Positions 60,900 to 64,000 of a stretch of DNA of 64,000 nt are shown here, in pieces (within the stretch, counting starts at the first letter, position 1; every line of letters starts with the position of its first letter). The stretch covers positions 1,054,001-1,118,000 of the forward strand of contig NZ_JAPEMT010000003.1 of the NCBI RefSeq assembly GCF_026342435.1, in the 5' to 3' direction. Source of the DNA: Streptomyces sp. NBC_00237. Lineage in GTDB: Bacteria; Actinomycetota; Actinomycetes; Streptomycetales; Streptomycetaceae. Under the pieces are notes generated by a model that was not told where the DNA came from, did no database searches, and was given only the letters and a program-made list of their open reading frames with translations. The position numbers and the translations under genes are program-made.

Positions 60900-63140
60900 T
60901 CAGCCATCAGGGCCGGGTTTGCCGGCCTCGTGCAGGCCGAATCTGTTGTGCAGCCGCCTCAGTGGTGTGGGCGCCCACCAGTTCGCCGCTCCGGCAAGGC
61001 TCATTGCTGCGGGCACCAGCACCCCGCGTACCAGGGTGGCATCCACGATCACGGCCAGGGCGAGGCCAAATCCGAGCAGTTTGAGCAGAGTGATACCACT
61101 GGAGACCATTGCTGCCATGGGAACGGCGACCGCGATTGCCGCCACCGTCACCAGCCGCCCGGTTCGTGCGATTCCGGCTTCCACTGCGGCCCGGTTGTCG
61201 CCGGTGCGCCGGTGTTCTTCCTGGATGCAGGACAGCAGGAACACCTCGTAGTCCATCGACAGTCCGAATGCCACGCAGAAGACCAGCAGCAGCATCGAAG
61301 CCTCCACGGTGCCGGTGACCGTGGAGACACCGAGCAGTTCGGCACCGTGCCCGTCCTGGAAAACCCACACCACTGCGCCGAAACACGCTGACAGGCTCAG
61401 CGCTGCGACCGTGACGGCTTTCACCGGAATGAGGATGCTGCCGGTGAGCAGGAAGAGCAGCAGGCCGGTGCTTCCCACGACGACCGCGGCAGCCGGGAGC
61501 AGCGCGTCGCGCAGCGCCTGCTGGGTGTCGATGAAGCGGGCCGTGTCACCGCCCACGTGGACGGGAGCAGGGGCACTCAGCGCTCGGATTGCCGTCACGC
61601 TGCGTACGGCCGATGCCGTTGCGGGAGATGCCGCCACGGATGCGGACATCCACATGCCGTCAGAGCCGGTGAAGCCGGTTCCCGTCGGGGGCGCAACCCG
61701 CTGTCCGGACTGGTAATGGCCGCCCGCACACTGCACCGCCGTCACGGCGTCCACTTGGGAGACCGCCCGCGCATAACGGTCCCAGGTCTGGGCGTCCCGC
61801 TCCGTCCATGCGGTCGGCGCTGCGATCACTACGGTGCTCTGCGCCGTCCCTGGGAAGTCGGCTTTCATCTGGTCCGCCACCGCATGTGATTGCGCGGTCC
61901 GTGGCAGTACCCGTTCATCGATCGGGCCCGACTGCACGTGCGCGAAGGGAAGGAGCAGCACCGCGAGCAGAAGCAGCGCCGACGTTCCCCACCGGAGCGG
62001 ATACCGGCAGACCGCGCGTGCGGCCAGCTGCCAGACGTTCGTCGACGGCGGGCTTCCGTTACGCGGGGCCGCGCCCGGCGGCCTGCCCAAGTCACTTCGT
62101 CGTCCGCCTTCCAGGCCCAGGAGGATCAGCAGCGCGGGGAGCAGGACACAGGACACCCCCACCGAGCACAGCGTTACGACGATCCCGGCGCAGGCCATGG
62201 ACCCCAGGAACGGCACAGGGAACAGGAACAGGGCCGACATGGCCGCGGTGATCGTGACCGCTGAATACAGCGCTGCGCGGCCCGAGGTGCGCAGGCATAC
62301 GGTCACCGCACACTGAGTGGAGGCGCCGGCGGCGATCTCTTGGCGGTATCGGGTGAGCAGGAACAGGCTGTAGTCGACCGCCAGCCCGAACCCCAGTGCT
62401 GTTGTCAGGTTGGTGGAGAACACCGAGAGCGGCAGGAGTGAGGCCAGCGGGCGGAGCAGGGCCAGGGTGAAGGCCGCTGATACAGCTGCCACCAGGAGTG
62501 GCAGGAGGGCCGCCACTACGGAACGAAAGACGAGGATCAGGACGATGAACACCAGCGGTGCGGTGATCAGTTCGGCCTGTACGAGGTCGCGCTCGCTGCC
62601 GTCGGTGGTCTGGACGGATGTCCATGCGGTGCCGGTGGCACCGACCGTGAGAGATCCCTGGCGTCCGGTCAGTGAGGGCACCAGGGTTCTTGCGGTGGCG
62701 ATCCGTTCACTGTCGGAACCCGTGAGCGTTGCGGTCATCAAGCCTTCGCGGGCGTTCGTGGAGCGCAGCGCGGGCTCCCTACGGTCCCAGTACGAGCGCA
62801 CCGAGGTGATGCCGGGAGCCTGGCGCAACCGCGCCGTCAGCACCCGGCCGTCCCGGACGGCCACCGGATCATCCACGCTGCTACCGGAATCGGCGAGCAG
62901 AATGAGCTGTGGCGGACCGGCCTGGAACCGTTCCGTCACGAAGGCTTCCGCCCGCACCGCTTCGGTGCCGGTGGCGTCGAAACCACCGCTCACCAGCTTT
63001 TCGTACGTCCCCGAGGCCACCAGGGCGCAGACCAGTGTCGCGGCCGCCATCACCAGGACGACCGCCACGGCACCGATGCGGGAGTGCCTTGGAGAACTGG
63101 CGCCGGAAGGCTCCGCGGACACGTGTGCTCCCTTCGGCAT
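60900..63140 (-). CDS. MMPL/RND-family transporter
   Basis: This 746-residue protein has two matching halves, each with a large outer loop after the first helix and then five or six helices, the RND/MMPL layout. The family motif around the fourth and fifth helices is seen twice: LGFGLAVDYSLFLLTRYRQE and VAFGLSMDYEVFLLSCIQEE, with Asp-Tyr pairs used in proton relay. It ends LVRGVLVPAAMSLAGAANWW, standard for MmpL. Such proteins export lipids, polyketides or hydrophobic drugs. The neighbour is a dehydrogenase-like gene, so export of a lipid-like product is plausible but unproven. Confidence 0.9.
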   Translation of the reverse strand: MPKGAHVSAEPSGASSPRHSRIGAVAVVLVMAAATLVCALVASGTYEKLVSGGFDATGTEAVRAEAFVTERFQAGPPQLILLADSGSSVDDPVAVRDGRVLTARLRQAPGITSVRSYWDRREPALRSTNAREGLMTATLTGSDSERIATARTLVPSLTGRQGSLTVGATGTAWTSVQTTDGSERDLVQAELITAPLVFIVLILVFRSVVAALLPLLVAAVSAAFTLALLRPLASLLPLSVFSTNLTTALGFGLAVDYSLFLLTRYRQEIAAGASTQCAVTVCLRTSGRAALYSAVTITAAMSALFLFPVPFLGSMACAGIVVTLCSVGVSCVLLPALLILLGLEGGRRSDLGRPPGAAPRNGSPPSTNVWQLAARAVCRYPLRWGTSALLLLAVLLLPFAHVQSGPIDERVLPRTAQSHAVADQMKADFPGTAQSTVVIAAPTAWTERDAQTWDRYARAVSQVDAVTAVQCAGGHYQSGQRVAPPTGTGFTGSDGMWMSASVAASPATASAVRSVTAIRALSAPAPVHVGGDTARFIDTQQALRDALLPAAAVVVGSTGLLLFLLTGSILIPVKAVTVAALSLSACFGAVVWVFQDGHGAELLGVSTVTGTVEASMLLLVFCVAFGLSMDYEVFLLSCIQEEHRRTGDNRAAVEAGIARTGRLVTVAAIAVAVPMAAMVSSGITLLKLLGFGLALAVIVDATLVRGVLVPAAMSLAGAANWWAPTPLRRLHNRFGLHEAGKPGPDG

Positions 63141-63246
63141 CAGGGTTGGGGGTCGGCGGTACTGGTGGGGAAACCGGGCTGGCGGTCGAGGTGGGACCGA
63201 GGGCGGGGTGGTGGTTCGCCGAACGTGGCGCGGGCAGCGATGCCTT

Positions 63247-64000
63247 TCACCCGGCCAGGGCCATCAGGCCGTCACGGGTGCTCGTGCGGGGGCGGTAGGC
63301 GAGGTCGCGTCGGGCCGCGGTGATGTCGAACCAGTGGTCGTGGACGAGCTCGGAGACGAGGAAAGGGGTCAGTGGCGGCGGTGAGGGGCGGCGGACGGCC
63401 CGCCACAGCAGTTCCGTTGCGGGTGCCAGCGCGGTGGCGGCGCGCACGGGGATGGGTCGTACCTGGGCGTGGATGCCGCCGGCCTGCAGGAGATGCCGCG
63501 CCATGGTGGCCAGCGGCAGTGGCTCGCCCTGGGTGATGAAGTAGGCCCGTCCCGCCGCCGGAGCAGGGTCTGGTTGTCGTGGGTGGCTGCTGGATGCGGG
63601 GTCGTTCGCGCCGCGGTGAGCCAGGGCGTTGAGGGCGTCGAGGTGGGCTTGGGCGGCGTTGTCGATGTGGACGGTGTCGATGATGTTGCTTCCGGTGCCG
63701 ATCAGAGGGAAGCGGCCGCGGCGGACGCTCGCTGTGAGCAGGGGCAGGAAATGAGGGTCTCCCGGTCCCCAGATGAGGTGGACGCGCAGGGCGACGGTGG
63801 ACAGGTCGGGGCAGTTGGCGGCGAGAACGCTGCGCTCCGCCACCGCCTTCGACCAGGGGTAGGGGGCCAGGTAACGCGGGGGGTAGGGCAGGGACTCGTC
63901 GCCGCCGCGGATGTCGGAGCCGTCGAAGACGACACTGGCGCTGGAGGTGTGGACGAACCGTTCGGTGCCGTGGGCACGGCAGGCTGCCAGCAGGTGGTCG
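63247..64000 (-). CDS. NAD-dependent epimerase/3-beta-HSD-like dehydrogenase, 5'-partial
   Basis: The frame enters from the right edge and runs 250 codons to the stop at 63247. FVHTSSASVVFDG and the active-site pair YPWSKAVAE (Tyr, Lys) mark an extended short-chain dehydrogenase, and ALRVHLIWGPGDPHFLPLLT, IIDTVHIDNAAQAHLDALNA and RAYFITQGEPLPL are typical of the 3-beta-hydroxysteroid dehydrogenase/OleD-like group. The NAD-binding GxxGxxG start is outside the window. It lies 106 bp before the MMPL gene on the same strand, so the two may form an operon. Substrate unknown. Confidence 0.85.
   Translation of the reverse strand, partial: DHLLAACRAHGTERFVHTSSASVVFDGSDIRGGDESLPYPPRYLAPYPWSKAVAERSVLAANCPDLSTVALRVHLIWGPGDPHFLPLLTASVRRGRFPLIGTGSNIIDTVHIDNAAQAHLDALNALAHRGANDPASSSHPRQPDPAPAAGRAYFITQGEPLPLATMARHLLQAGGIHAQVRPIPVRAATALAPATELLWRAVRRPSPPPLTPFLVSELVHDHWFDITAARRDLAYRPRTSTRDGLMALAG

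Noticed and set aside
1..64000. CRISPR arrays, tRNA or rRNA genes
   Set aside because: No regularly spaced repeats and no tRNA- or rRNA-like sequences were noticed while reading both strands.

Overview
The window looks like an accessory stretch of a Streptomyces-type actinomycete replicon. It is very GC-rich, uses GTG starts freely, has many ATGA/GTGA start-stop overlaps, and carries typical Streptomyces families (an XRE-TPR regulator, an Rhs/FG-GAP pair, an arsRBOCT-like arsenic island, a SpoIIE-type phosphatase next to an NB-ARC regulator). The density of insertion sequences and broken genes fits a linear plasmid or chromosome arm. This placement is inferred. No tRNA, rRNA, CRISPR array or replication origin was seen.

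Layout. 0-6 kb: an end-of-window hypothetical gene, then an XRE-TPR regulator divergent from a 42-residue peptide gene, an asparagine-synthetase-like enzyme and an ABC exporter. This looks like a minimal ribosomal-peptide locus and is the best candidate for something undescribed. 6-10 kb: a hypothetical gene whose end is overwritten by an ISAzo13 fragment, a remnant of a second XRE-TPR regulator, and a secreted lytic transglycosylase. 10-12 kb: a DsbA-like lipoprotein, a small membrane protein and a possible 43-residue peptide. 12-23.8 kb: a 2184-residue secreted Rhs/YD-repeat toxin with an overlapping immunity candidate, divergent from a 1238-residue secreted DNRLRE/FG-GAP protein, then a SUKH-like protein.

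23.8-31.4 kb is an insertion-sequence graveyard (IS5, ISKra4, IS21, two inverted IS256 halves around an ISL3, IS1182, IS3). 31.4-34.7 kb: a SpoIIE/PP2C phosphatase coupled to an NB-ARC/TPR regulator. 34.8-38.7 kb: ISL3, half an aldehyde dehydrogenase and an IS3. 39.3-39.9 kb: a tiny Cys-rich ORF, a cold-shock protein and a hypothetical gene in one operon. 40-47 kb: a truncated transposase, a frameshifted TetR, a Cys-rich protein, a secreted protein, a mosaic of IS3, DNA-ligase and IS110 remnants, a dead ispH plus polyprenyl synthase pair, and an intact IS3.

47.4-58.3 kb: a quinone-oxidoreductase-like gene, then about 9 kb of arsenic functions. There are two ArsR repressors, an Acr3 efflux pump, a thioredoxin-coupled arsenate reductase with its own thioredoxin reductase, ArsO-type flavin monooxygenases (one frameshifted), an ArsN1-like acetyltransferase, a TauE/SafE permease and a flavoprotein with a paired-Cys tail. 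Two copies of a 20-bp dyad mark likely ArsR control, one covering the start codon of an arsR. 58.3-64 kb: decayed gene pieces, an IS1634 element, an MMPL transporter and the 3' part of a short-chain-dehydrogenase-like gene that runs off the window.

How the genes work together. In the arsenic island, arsenate would be reduced by ArsC with electrons from the thioredoxin reductase, and arsenite expelled by Acr3. Organoarsenicals or arsinothricin may be handled by the acetyltransferase and flavoproteins. In the peptide locus, the 42-mer would be modified by the ATP-using synthetase-like enzyme, exported by the ABC protein and possibly sensed by the divergent TPR regulator. That last model is inference.
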